Shown: positions 35,669-43,793 of the stretch, piece after piece
Layout: each line of letters opens with the position of its first letter
Position numbering within the stretch: position 1 is the first letter of the stretch
NCBI GenBank assembly: GCA_003134965.1
Contig: PLDA01000003.1
Span: forward strand, 496,001-560,000
Direction: 5' to 3'
DNA from: Vulcanimicrobium winogradskyi
GTDB lineage: Bacteria > Vulcanimicrobiota > Vulcanimicrobiia > Vulcanimicrobiales > Vulcanimicrobiaceae
DNA: 64,000 bases
Notes under the pieces: generated by a model
Seen by the model: the letters and a program-made list of their open reading frames with translations, nothing else
Databases searched by the model: none
What the model was told of the DNA's origin: nothing
Translations under genes and position numbers: made by a program

Positions 35669-37831
35669 CTACGGTAGCGTGAACCCTGCGGCCACCGTCG
35701 TCATCGTGATCGTGCCGATCGTGCATTTCGATGCGGAGTTGCAGGTGACGGCAGCGCCGCCGAACTGATCGCCCGCGTTGATCGTCCCGTCGCCGTTCGC
35801 GTCGTACCAGACGCCGACACGGTAGTTCCCGGTCGCCGCCGGAACGTCGCCGATCCGGAAGTTGCCGCTCGCATCGACCGGAACCCCGCCGGGATAGTTC
35901 GCGTCGAGGATCACCGGCTTGTTCGACCCGGAGTTGCTGTACGCGAACGCGACCGTCTGCGTCGGGCTGGTCTTCTGCGCGACGGGCCCGCTATACGCTC
36001 CGGTGTCGCTGAACAGAAGCGCGATCGCCTTGTACACGTTGAGGCGGCCGTGGCCCTGGTGCGGATCGCCGATGTTGTCGGCGGTGTCGTCGATCAGCTG
36101 CGCGACGCGCGCCGGGGTGAGCGAGTGGTGACCGCCGACCGAGATCAGCAGCGCGGCTGCGGCGCTGACCTGCGGCGTCGCCTGCGAGGTGCCGGCGAAG
36201 AACGCGCTGCAGGATGTCGGCGGGCTCGGAGTCGTGCACTTGTCGGTCGCGAAGTTCGCCGTCGAGGTCGAGTAGTTCCAGATCCAGTGCAGCGGGTTCA
36301 CGTCGTTGCTGCCGGGATCACCGCCCGGCGCGACGACGCCGAGTCCGGGGCCGTACTGCGAGTACGGCGCGACGTACTCGGTCGCGCCCGTGAACTGGCC
36401 CGGGTTGGCCGTGTCATGCAGGGAGGTGGCACCGACCGAGATCACGTTGTCGTACGCGGCCGGATAATCGAGCACGAGATGCGGCGTCCCCGACTCGCCT
36501 CCGTCGGCATCGTTGCCGGCGGCCGCGACGACGACGACACCACCGGTGATCGCGGCCTCGATCGCGTCGTGCTCGCCCTGATCGAACCCGGCCGCGTTGA
36601 AGTCCGTTCCGTAGTCCTGCGCTGCGCCGAGGCTGAGGCTGATCACGTCGGTGCCCTTTGCCACGGCATCGTTGATCGCCGAGACTTCGTCCGCGACCGA
36701 CGCCGTCTGGTCGTGGCTGCTGGCGGTCGCGTCGGGGAAAATGTTGTACGCGAGCAGCCGGACGCTGTACCCGGCGCCGGCGAAGCCGGTCGTGTTGTTG
36801 GTCAGCGAGCCCGCGATTCCCGAGACGTTCGTGCCGTGCCCGTTGGTGTCCTGAGCGGTGGTCGTCTGATACCCCTTCGAGAAGTCGATCTTCGCCGAAA
36901 GGTCGGTATTGGTCAGATCGACGCCCGTGTCGATGATCGCGATCTTCGCGCTTGCGCCCAGGTTGTACGACCACGCGTTCGGGAAACCGTCGGCGAAGAG
37001 GTACCACTGGTCGTGGTTGTTCCCGTGCAGGTCGTTGACGGTGGTAGCCGGGCGGCCGAGCGGGATGCGGTTGTGCACCGGAAAGACGTCCGCGACGTCG
37101 CTTTGCGTGCGCAGCTTGGCGGCGAAGGAGGTTGCATCGGTTGCGGCCGGGACGCGGACGAAGCGCTCGTACGTGCCGCCGACGGTCGTGATCTCGGAGC
37201 CGTTGATCGTCCCTTCGGACGCGGCGATTTGCTGCGAGCGCGTGCGCATCTGCGCGGCCGCGCCGCGATAGCGCACCAGCAGGGTCGTCGCGTCGATGCC
37301 CGGGCCGCTGAAGCGCCGGATCCCGCGCTGCACCTCGTTCACGCTGCGCGCGGCAGTGCTGCTGCGGCGGATCGACTGCAGTGAACTCAGCAGGATCGCG
37401 CCGGTCGAGTCGCCCGCCTGGTTGTAGAACAGCGTGTGGTTTCCGTTGAACTGCTGAGCGACGCTGACCACGTACGGGCTGGCCGCGGCCGGTACGAACA
37501 CGTAGTTCCACGGGTGCGGCCCGTTCTGAGGCGTGTCGGTGGTCGTCGTCGTCCCGGTGAGGTACGAGCAGGTCTGCGTCGTCACCGTCGGATCGATGCG
37601 CTGCACCGCCAGACCCGACGGGTTCGAGGTCAGCGTGTAGACGCTGCTCCCGGGCAGGGTTTGCGGAGCGAGGCTCTTGCAGCCCGGCGTGGTCGTCGGC
37701 GTCGCGGTCGGCGTCGGGGTCGGCGTCGACGGCGTCACTTTGCTGCCGCCGCCGCCACCGCTGCACGCGGCGAGGATCGCCGCCGCTAGGATCGGGAGCA
37801 GACGGTGGATCGGACGAACGGTCATGCGCAT
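35669..37831 (-). CDS. S8 subtilisin-like serine protease (lipoprotein)
   Basis: Secreted subtilase of 720 residues. Lipobox ILAACSGGGG (Cys23) is followed by a Thr/Pro linker, a propeptide-like region (about 180-260) and the peptidase S8 domain with D301 (IIDTGVDLTN), H332 (TNGHGTNVSGIAG), the oxyanion Asn440 (VVAAAGNDADGG) and S549 (FAGTSQATPQVSA). A C-terminal SdrD-like beta domain (residues about 640-720; YRVGVWYDANGDGTINAGDQ) resembles a collagen-binding or carboxypeptidase-regulatory module. It starts five bases after the cinA stop, so it may be co-transcribed with cinA. It is the intact relative of the gene at 31959. Confidence 0.93.
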   Translation of the reverse strand: MRMTVRPIHRLLPILAAAILAACSGGGGGSKVTPSTPTPTPTATPTTTPGCKSLAPQTLPGSSVYTLTSNPSGLAVQRIDPTVTTQTCSYLTGTTTTTDTPQNGPHPWNYVFVPAAASPYVVSVAQQFNGNHTLFYNQAGDSTGAILLSSLQSIRRSSTAARSVNEVQRGIRRFSGPGIDATTLLVRYRGAAAQMRTRSQQIAASEGTINGSEITTVGGTYERFVRVPAATDATSFAAKLRTQSDVADVFPVHNRIPLGRPATTVNDLHGNNHDQWYLFADGFPNAWSYNLGASAKIAIIDTGVDLTNTDLSAKIDFSKGYQTTTAQDTNGHGTNVSGIAGSLTNNTTGFAGAGYSVRLLAYNIFPDATASSHDQTASVADEVSAINDAVAKGTDVISLSLGAAQDYGTDFNAAGFDQGEHDAIEAAITGGVVVVAAAGNDADGGESGTPHLVLDYPAAYDNVISVGATSLHDTANPGQFTGATEYVAPYSQYGPGLGVVAPGGDPGSNDVNPLHWIWNYSTSTANFATDKCTTPSPPTSCSAFFAGTSQATPQVSAAAALLISVGGHHSLTPARVAQLIDDTADNIGDPHQGHGRLNVYKAIALLFSDTGAYSGPVAQKTSPTQTVAFAYSNSGSNKPVILDANYPGGVPVDASGNFRIGDVPAATGNYRVGVWYDANGDGTINAGDQFGGAAVTCNSASKCTIGTITMTTVAAGFTLP

Positions 37832-37836
37832 GCTTT

Positions 37837-39111
37837 CTACGGAACGCCGGTCTGTGCGAGAACGTCGCGTTCGATCCGGCGCCAGAGCAAGCCCAGGGCG
37901 GCGACGGTCGCGCGTTCTCGTATGTCGGCACGGTTGCCCGGAAATGTGAGCCGCCGTGTCTCGATCTCACCGGCCCCAAATGCCAATGCGAACCATACCA
38001 GTCCTACCGGCTTTTCCTGAGTCCCGCCTGAAGGCCCGGCAATCCCCGTCGTGGCGAGCACCACGTCGGCTCCGAGGCGTTGGCGAGCCCCCCGCGCCAT
38101 CGCGACCGCCGTCTCCTCGCTGACCGCGCCCGTGTTCTCCAGCGTCAGCTCCGGAACGTTCAGAAGCCCGGTCTTGACGTCGTCCGCGTAGGCCACCACC
38201 GCGCCGCGGAACGCGGCCGACGCCCCGGCGACCCCGACGATCGCGTCCGCGACCGCGCCGCCGGTGCATGATTCGGCGGTAGCGAGCGTCAGCCCGCGCT
38301 CGGCCAGCCGCCTCACGATCGCGCCCGCGAGCGTCGTCTCGTCGTCGCCGTAGTAACCGCTGCCGATCCGCGTTCGCAGCTCGGCGGCCACCGGCGCGAT
38401 CATCGCCTCGGCACGTTCGCGGCTGTCCGCCTTGGCCATCACCTTTACGTCGACGCGGAAGCCGTGGGCCAGGACCGCGATCTTCGGATTCTCGAGCGTT
38501 CGGAAGAGGTCTTCGATCCGGCGGTCGAGGTCGGACTCGCCGATCCCGACCGTGTGCAGCGTCTTGGTGTAGATCGCTTCGCGCAGGCCGAACCGCGGCA
38601 CGAGCCACGGGACGAGCCGCTCCTCGAGCATCGGCTTCATCTCGCGCGGCACGCCGGGCATGCACGCGACGAAGCGGCCGTCGTCGCGCAGCGCGACGAA
38701 CCCCGGCGCGGTGCCGTGCGGGTTGTCGAGGACGATGCAGCCTTGGGGCAGGTACGCCTGACGCCGGTTGTTCTCGGTCATCGTGCGCCCGAACGACCGG
38801 AAGCGCTCCTCGATCGCGCGCAGCGAGGGTTCGTGCAGCACGAGCTTCTTCCCGACCGCGCGCGCGACGGCGTCTTTGGTGAGATCGTCGACCGTCGGAC
38901 CGAGGCCGCCGGTGGTGATCGCACCGTCGGCACGCTCGAGCGCGCCGGTCAGCATCACGGCGAGCCGATCGGCGTTGTCACCGACCGAGTGCTTCGCGTA
39001 GACATCGACGCCGTGGTCGGCGAGCACGCGCGCGACGTGCGCACTGTTGGTATCGACGAGGTGACCGAGAAGGATCTCGGTCCCGATCGTCACGATCTCG
39101 ACGGACGCCAT
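37837..39111 (-). CDS. cinA: CinA family protein with nicotinamide-nucleotide amidase domain
   Basis: Full CinA of 424 residues. The N-terminal MoCF-like ADP-ribose pyrophosphatase domain begins VEIVTIGTEILLGHLVDTNS, with TGGLGPTVDDLTKDAVAR. The C-terminal PncC amidase domain has TLATAESCTGGAVADAIVGV and TGIAGPSGGTQEKPVGLVW. It salvages NMN to nicotinate mononucleotide and may influence competence. It stands as a short leader gene before the S8 protease. Confidence 0.95.
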   Translation of the reverse strand: MASVEIVTIGTEILLGHLVDTNSAHVARVLADHGVDVYAKHSVGDNADRLAVMLTGALERADGAITTGGLGPTVDDLTKDAVARAVGKKLVLHEPSLRAIEERFRSFGRTMTENNRRQAYLPQGCIVLDNPHGTAPGFVALRDDGRFVACMPGVPREMKPMLEERLVPWLVPRFGLREAIYTKTLHTVGIGESDLDRRIEDLFRTLENPKIAVLAHGFRVDVKVMAKADSRERAEAMIAPVAAELRTRIGSGYYGDDETTLAGAIVRRLAERGLTLATAESCTGGAVADAIVGVAGASAAFRGAVVAYADDVKTGLLNVPELTLENTGAVSEETAVAMARGARQRLGADVVLATTGIAGPSGGTQEKPVGLVWFALAFGAGEIETRRLTFPGNRADIRERATVAALGLLWRRIERDVLAQTGVP

Positions 39112-39176
39112 GGGTCAGGGTTTGCCCCTGCAAGCGCCGTTCCCCGGGTCAGCGCCGCCTTCCGGCGCGCGGCTCG

Positions 39177-39860
39177 TCAGAACGTGTCGGCCAGCGTCGG
39201 CGCGTACGGGTAGACGTGCGTCATCCAGCCGTAGACGTTATCGAGGAAGACGCCGCCGGCCGCGTCGCACGCCGCGCGGGTGGTGATCGAACCTTCGAAA
39301 CCGAACGGCGCGCGTTCCGCGTGCGTGCGCAGCGGCGGGCTGTCCTTCTGCGGGACGCAGATGTTGCGATGGCTGTGCCAGTGCCCGAGCGCGAGCGGGA
39401 TCCGCTTGTCGAGCTCGTCCATCGACGCGCTGATCGGAGCGGTGAACATCACGCCGGCGAGCTCGAAACCGCTCGTCGTCCGGCGGTAGAGGATCGCCGC
39501 GGGCGCGTCGGGGTCGAGGTGGTCGTGGTTGCGCGCGAGGTTCTCGAACTTGAAGAAATGCTTGAGCGAACCGACCGGGACGTCCTCGCCCTCCTTCCGG
39601 TACCCGTCGCGCTCGGCCGCCGCGGGGTCGTGGTAGCGTACGAGCTCTTGCCGCAGGATCGCGAGCAGCCGTTGCGTGTGCCCCATCTCGTCCGGCGGAA
39701 CGACGTCGCGCCGCTCGCTCATCCGCGTATGCCCGTACGCGTCCATCCCCATCCCGCTCGAAGCGGCCGGCTTGGTGGCTGAAGGGTGCGCTGCGCAACC
39801 CGCCGTCAGCAGGCCGGCGAAGAGCACGGCGATCGCAGTCGTTCGCATAGCTCCCAGCAT
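39177..39860 (-). CDS. Lipoprotein of unknown function, His/Trp-rich
   Basis: A 227-residue lipoprotein (lipobox LLTAGCAAHP). I do not recognise the family. Conserved-looking features are many His and aromatic residues: KHFFKFENLARNHDHLDPDA, LALGHWHSHRNICVPQ and DNVYGWMTHVYPYAPTLADT. The clustered His, Cys and Asp could bind a metal ion, but no catalytic pattern is clear. The start is either ATG 39860 or ATG 39848. A GC hairpin (GCGCCG/CGGCGC, 39152-39168) lies just downstream, before cinA. Confidence 0.7.
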   Translation of the reverse strand: MLGAMRTTAIAVLFAGLLTAGCAAHPSATKPAASSGMGMDAYGHTRMSERRDVVPPDEMGHTQRLLAILRQELVRYHDPAAAERDGYRKEGEDVPVGSLKHFFKFENLARNHDHLDPDAPAAILYRRTTSGFELAGVMFTAPISASMDELDKRIPLALGHWHSHRNICVPQKDSPPLRTHAERAPFGFEGSITTRAACDAAGGVFLDNVYGWMTHVYPYAPTLADTF

Positions 39861-39891
39861 GAGCGAGCCGCTTCGGAAGAACCTGAGACGC

Positions 39892-40509
39892 TCAGTCGGC
39901 TCCGTGCGGGGCGAGGCCGGCCGGCTCGTCTTCGAACCACTGCGGATATGTCGCGCGAACCTCGAGCGCGAACCCGTCGGCGGCGTCGATCATCTCCTGC
40001 CGGCGCGCGGCGGCGTCTCCGGCGAGCCGCGTGCGATTGCGGCGCTTCTGTTCCGCGAGACGGTCGATGAAGCGCGCGAACTTGCCGTCGAGCGCGCGCT
40101 GCAGCGCTTCCTTGAGGAGCTTGCCGACGCGCGGCGCGACGCCGCCGGTCGAGATTCCGATTCGGACCGGGCCGGCGCGCACGATCGCCTGCATCGCGAC
40201 GAAGCCGTAACGCGGCTGGTCGATCGTACACAGCAGGAACTTGTGCTCGTCGGCCAGCGCGCGCAGCCGGCCCGAGAGCGCAGCGTCCGGCGGCGTCGAG
40301 ATCACGAAGAACGCGCCGGCGACGTCATCGTCGCGCAGCGCCGCGGGGTCGGTGATCCAGCGCACCTCGGCGTCGACTTCGCGCAATGCAGCCACCTTCT
40401 CGATCGCCTCGCGATCGTCAGCCGCGCCGATGACGACGCATGTGCGTCCGACCAGATTCAGGCTGACCGGATAGAACCCGTGCGGCGGCAGCGGATCGCC
40501 CGCGTCCAC
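39892..40509 (-). CDS. Precorrin-2 dehydrogenase / siroheme synthase N-terminal domain (Met8-like)
   Basis: Met8/CysG-N-like enzyme of 205 residues that turns precorrin-2 into sirohydrochlorin and inserts iron. Signatures are FVISTPPDAALSGRLRALA, CTIDQPRYGFVAMQAIV with the catalytic Asp, and GISTGGVAPRVGKLLKEALQ. The nucleotide-binding motif is unusual: GAADDREAIEKV in place of the GGGxVA pattern. GTG 40509 is used because it follows a GAGG box right after the nadE stop. It is the last gene of the nitrilase-nadE unit. Confidence 0.85.
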   Translation of the reverse strand: MDAGDPLPPHGFYPVSLNLVGRTCVVIGAADDREAIEKVAALREVDAEVRWITDPAALRDDDVAGAFFVISTPPDAALSGRLRALADEHKFLLCTIDQPRYGFVAMQAIVRAGPVRIGISTGGVAPRVGKLLKEALQRALDGKFARFIDRLAEQKRRNRTRLAGDAAARRQEMIDAADGFALEVRATYPQWFEDEPAGLAPHGAD

Positions 40510-40510
40510 C

Positions 40511-41359
40511 TCAGAGATCCACCGGGCGAAGGTAAAACTCGTTGATCGCCGTGCCGGAGACCAGCGCGGTCGTCGGGAGGTGCCGCTTCCAGTGCGTCGC
40601 GTCGACGCGCCGGCGCACCAGCCGCACGTCGGCAGCACCGTGGCCGCGTGCGACGATCGCGTCGTCTTTGTAGCCGAGCAGGATGAGGTTCAGGATGCGG
40701 TCCGCCTTCGCGTACGTGATCCCGAGGTCGCGCTCGTCGGTCTGATTCGCTTCGAGATCGGCGCTCGGCGGCTTGTCGACGACGTCGTTCGGAACGCCGA
40801 GGTGACGCGCGAGCGCCCACACCTGCGTCTTGTAGAGGTCGCCGATCGGGTTCACCGGCGGCGTGTCGTCGGCGTGCCAGGTGAAGTAGCCCATGAGCCG
40901 CTCCGTCTTGTTGCCGGTGCCGACCGGGAGCGCGCCGCGGCGCGCGGACTGATCGAACAGCACCAGCATCCGCATCCGCGCCATCACGTTCCCCTTGCGG
41001 CGCGGATCGGCATCGGGCGCGTGTTTGAGGTAGCCGTCGACCGCGTCGGAGATCTCGATCGTCTCGGCGTTGATTCCGAGCGCGTCGACGATGCGCTGCG
41101 CGTCGGAGAGCGAGCTCGGGCTCGAGGTCCGGTACGGCATGCGGATCGCATAGACGTTCTGCGGACCGAGCGCGCGGGCGCACAGGTATGCGACCAGTGC
41201 GCTGTCGATCCCGCCGGAGAGTCCGAGGATCGCCCTGCCGATCCCGCGCCGCACCACCAGCTCGTCGTGCAGGAACGCTTCCAGCCAGCGCGCGGTCAGC
41301 GCCGCGTTGATCACGAGCGACGGCTCGTCGAGCGGCGCCTCGATGAGCGGCATCGTCAC
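40511..41359 (-). CDS. nadE: NH3-dependent NAD+ synthetase
   Basis: NAD synthetase of 282 residues, which amidates nicotinate adenine dinucleotide. The PP-loop ILGLSGGIDSALVAYLCARA is intact, as are the ATP/Mg and product-binding blocks GALPVGTGNKTERLMGYFTW and GITYAKADRILNLIL. GTG 41359 overlaps the nitrilase gene as GTGA (ATG 41353 is an alternative). It lacks the fused glutaminase domain, which is encoded by the neighbouring gene. Confidence 0.96.
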   Translation of the reverse strand: MTMPLIEAPLDEPSLVINAALTARWLEAFLHDELVVRRGIGRAILGLSGGIDSALVAYLCARALGPQNVYAIRMPYRTSSPSSLSDAQRIVDALGINAETIEISDAVDGYLKHAPDADPRRKGNVMARMRMLVLFDQSARRGALPVGTGNKTERLMGYFTWHADDTPPVNPIGDLYKTQVWALARHLGVPNDVVDKPPSADLEANQTDERDLGITYAKADRILNLILLGYKDDAIVARGHGAADVRLVRRRVDATHWKRHLPTTALVSGTAINEFYLRPVDL

Positions 41360-42243
41360 GGCGACTCCTCGAGCCGCCGCATCACCGGGATCTCGTCGTC
41401 GAGCCAGAGGTCGGGGAGTACCGCGGAGAGATCGCCGAGCAGCGGGATCGTCGCGCGCGCGAGATCGACTTCTTCGCGCTCGAGGTTCACGGTGATGATG
41501 CAGCTCTCGAGCGGCCCGGCCGAGGCCAGCAGATCGCCGCGCGGCGAGAACGCGCACGTCCCGCCCGACATCCCCTTCCCGCCTTCGAAGCCCGTCAGGG
41601 CCGCGTACAGCACGTAGACGCCGTGCTCGGCCGCCGCCGACGAAAGGATCGCCTTCCACCGGGTGTTGCTCTCCAGCTCGTCGCCGCCGCACAGCCCGCG
41701 GCCGGGCGACGCACTTGGGACGATGATGAGCCGCGCGCCTTTGAGGGCCGCGATCGTCGGCATGATCGCGTGCCAGGCGTCCTCGCAGATCAGGATCGCG
41801 GCGGTCCCGAACGGCGTCTCGAACGTCGCCAGCCGGCGGCCGCGCGTGAGGAAGCGCTCCTCGTCGAAGACGCCGTAGGTCGGCAAGAACATCTTGCGGT
41901 GGACGTGTACGATGTGCACGCCGTCCGGCTCGCCGCACCGCACGTAGATCGCGCTGTTGTGGAACGTGCCGGCGACGTTTTCGTAGAAGCCGGCGACGAT
42001 GTCGCACGGTGCGGCCGCCCCTGATGCGCGCCACTGCTCGTCGATGCGCTGGGCCATTGTCGGCGCATCGACCGCGAGCTCGTAGACCGCGCCTTCCAGG
42101 AAATACCCGGTCAGCGCGGCCTCCGGAAACACGATCAGCTCCGGCGCCTTCGGCGCGAGTCGCGCGAAAATCGCGCGCATCGCCGCGAGGTTCGCCGGTA
42201 CGTCCCCCTTGCGCGGCTTGAACTGGACCAGCGCTGCAAGCAA
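41356..42243 (-). CDS. Carbon-nitrogen hydrolase (nitrilase superfamily), likely glutaminase partner of NadE
   Basis: Nitrilase-fold amidase of 295 residues. The Glu-Lys-Cys triad is visible in VFPEAALTGYFLE, HRKMFLPTYGVFDEERFL and ILICEDAWHAIMP. This pattern is typical of the glutaminase domain of glutamine-dependent NAD synthetase, here as a separate gene coupled to nadE by a four-base overlap. It probably hydrolyses glutamine and passes ammonia to NadE. Confidence 0.92.
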   Translation of the reverse strand: MLAALVQFKPRKGDVPANLAAMRAIFARLAPKAPELIVFPEAALTGYFLEGAVYELAVDAPTMAQRIDEQWRASGAAAPCDIVAGFYENVAGTFHNSAIYVRCGEPDGVHIVHVHRKMFLPTYGVFDEERFLTRGRRLATFETPFGTAAILICEDAWHAIMPTIAALKGARLIIVPSASPGRGLCGGDELESNTRWKAILSSAAAEHGVYVLYAALTGFEGGKGMSGGTCAFSPRGDLLASAGPLESCIITVNLEREEVDLARATIPLLGDLSAVLPDLWLDDEIPVMRRLEESP

Positions 42244-42247
42244 GGTG

Positions 42248-43690
42248 CTATTTCGCTACTGCGAGCGTCGGCGTCGTGCGCAGCCGCTCGGCGAGCTCCT
42301 CCGCGGGATAGGTGAGGATCTCGACCAGCGTCGGGTGGAGGTGCGGGATGCGTGCGTAGTCCGCAACGGTCGCGCCGTACGCCATCGCGACGATCAGCGG
42401 CTCGATCAGATCGGAGGCGTCGGGGCCAAGGATCGCCGCGCCGAGGATGCGGCCGTCCTGCGGCGCCGCCATCATCTTCACGAAGCCCTGCGTCCGCCCG
42501 AGCGCGACCGCCTTGCCGTGATCGTTGAACGGATATGACGCGGTGAGGTACTCCACGCCCGCGGCTTGCAGCTCGCGCTCGGTCTCGCCGACGATGGCGA
42601 CCTGCGGATCGGTGAAGACGGTATGCGTCTTGCTCAACCGGTAGTCGGCCCGTTCGCGCGCGCCGGTCGCCGCGTTGCGCCCCGCGATCTCACCCTGCTG
42701 GATCGCGACGTGTACGAGCAGGTACTCTCCGGTGACGTCGCCGACGGCGTACACGTCGGGGTTCGTCGTGCGCAGCGTGTCGTCGACGGCGATCCCGGTG
42801 ATCTCGTGGTACTCGACACCCGCCTTCTCGAGCACGAGACCGGCGACGTTCGGGATACGGCCCAGTGCGTAGAAGATCTCGTGCGCCGCGACCTCATGCT
42901 CCTCGCCGGCCTTCACGTAGTGGACGACCTTCATCCCGTCACGGATGGTGACGCGGTGGACTTGCCCGCCCGTCTCGACCCGGATACCCTCCTCGCGGAA
43001 GTACTCGGTCAGCCCGGTCCCGATGTCGTGGTCCTCGCCCGAGAGCAAGTGCGGCGAACGCAGCACGATCGTCGTCGGCACGCCGGCGCGATGGAAGAAC
43101 TGGCCGAGCTCGCTCCCGACGTATCCGCCGCCGAGCACGATCAGCGACTTCGGGGGCGCCTCCAGGTCGAGCGCGGCGTCGCTGTCGATGAAGCCCGCTT
43201 CGGCGAGCCCGGGGACCGCAGCCGGCGCGACGCTGCTTCCGGTCGCGACGATGAAGCGCGGTGCGTAGAGCACCTCGTCGCCGACGCGCAGCGTCGTCGG
43301 CGACTCGAACCGCACCGCCCCTTGAAACACCGGGAACGTCTCGATCCCGGCGATGCGGTAGTCGGCCCAGCCGCGCACGAGCGTCCGCTTGCGCTCCGCC
43401 AGCTTGCGATAGTCGAGCTCGGGTACGCCGGCGCGCACCGCGAGCTCGTCGGCTTTGCGGATCTCGTGGAGCAGGTCACCGGTCGCGATCAGCGTCTTTG
43501 AGGGCATGCACCCGCGCAGGATGCAGAGACCGCCGAGGGGGCCGTGGTCGACCAAGGCAACCGCTGCGCCCAAGTCGCGTGCGGTGCGAGCGGCAGCGTA
43601 ACCGCCGCTGCCGGCGCCGATCACGATGACATCGAATCGATTCGGAATGGTGCTGCTCCCCGGGGACTCGAACCCCGTGAGTGATGACAC
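42248..43690 (-). CDS. FAD-dependent pyridine nucleotide-disulfide oxidoreductase (dihydrolipoamide dehydrogenase-like)
   Basis: Flavoprotein disulfide reductase of about 480 residues. FAD motif VIVIGAGSGGYAAARTARDL, redox cysteines in LCILRGCMPSKTLI (C-x4-C), NAD motif IVLGGGYVGSELGQFFHRAG and the C-terminal HPTLVEIL with the active His are all present. It is closest to dihydrolipoamide dehydrogenase or mercuric-reductase-like enzymes; no E2 genes are near, so the partner is unknown. The first canonical start is GTG 43690, but the leader it adds is encoded by a tRNA-like sequence. GGGGAG lies seven bases before ATT 43648, which would be the ideal first residue if ATT is used. Confidence 0.9.
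   Translation of the reverse strand: MSSLTGFESPGSSTIPNRFDVIVIGAGSGGYAAARTARDLGAAVALVDHGPLGGLCILRGCMPSKTLIATGDLLHEIRKADELAVRAGVPELDYRKLAERKRTLVRGWADYRIAGIETFPVFQGAVRFESPTTLRVGDEVLYAPRFIVATGSSVAPAAVPGLAEAGFIDSDAALDLEAPPKSLIVLGGGYVGSELGQFFHRAGVPTTIVLRSPHLLSGEDHDIGTGLTEYFREEGIRVETGGQVHRVTIRDGMKVVHYVKAGEEHEVAAHEIFYALGRIPNVAGLVLEKAGVEYHEITGIAVDDTLRTTNPDVYAVGDVTGEYLLVHVAIQQGEIAGRNAATGARERADYRLSKTHTVFTDPQVAIVGETERELQAAGVEYLTASYPFNDHGKAVALGRTQGFVKMMAAPQDGRILGAAILGPDASDLIEPLIVAMAYGATVADYARIPHLHPTLVEILTYPAEELAERLRTTPTLAVAK
43651..43677 (-). other. tRNA-3'-end-like sequence (T-arm and part of acceptor)
   Basis: The minus strand carries ACGGGGTTCGAGTCCCCGGG, a perfect T-stem with a TTCGAGT loop as in a tRNA T-arm, and then AGCAGCACCA. 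A 7-nt acceptor strand, discriminator and CCA do not line up (two bases too long), and no matching D-arm, anticodon arm or 5' acceptor lies within 90 bases upstream. I read it as a tRNA 3' fragment, such as remains at an integration site, or as a chance match. It lies in the leader of the FAD oxidoreductase gene. Confidence 0.4.
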
Positions 43691-43793
43691 GCTGGACGAA
43701 GCGGACGGTTCCGGCGGCACGGTACCCCGTTTAACCTGAGCGAGGACGATCCATGCAGGCAACCGGCGCCGCTCGCGCGGAACGAGGCGGACC

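Noticed and set aside
36050..37384. A 444-codon plus-strand frame opposite the S8 protease
   Set aside because: Arg/Val/Asp-rich shadow without signal or domain; the minus strand carries a complete catalytic triad.
43651..43750. A complete tRNA gene at the T-arm-like sequence
   Set aside because: No D-arm, anticodon arm or 5' acceptor complementary to the 3' side could be built, and the spacing to CCA is two bases off. Kept only as a possible fragment.
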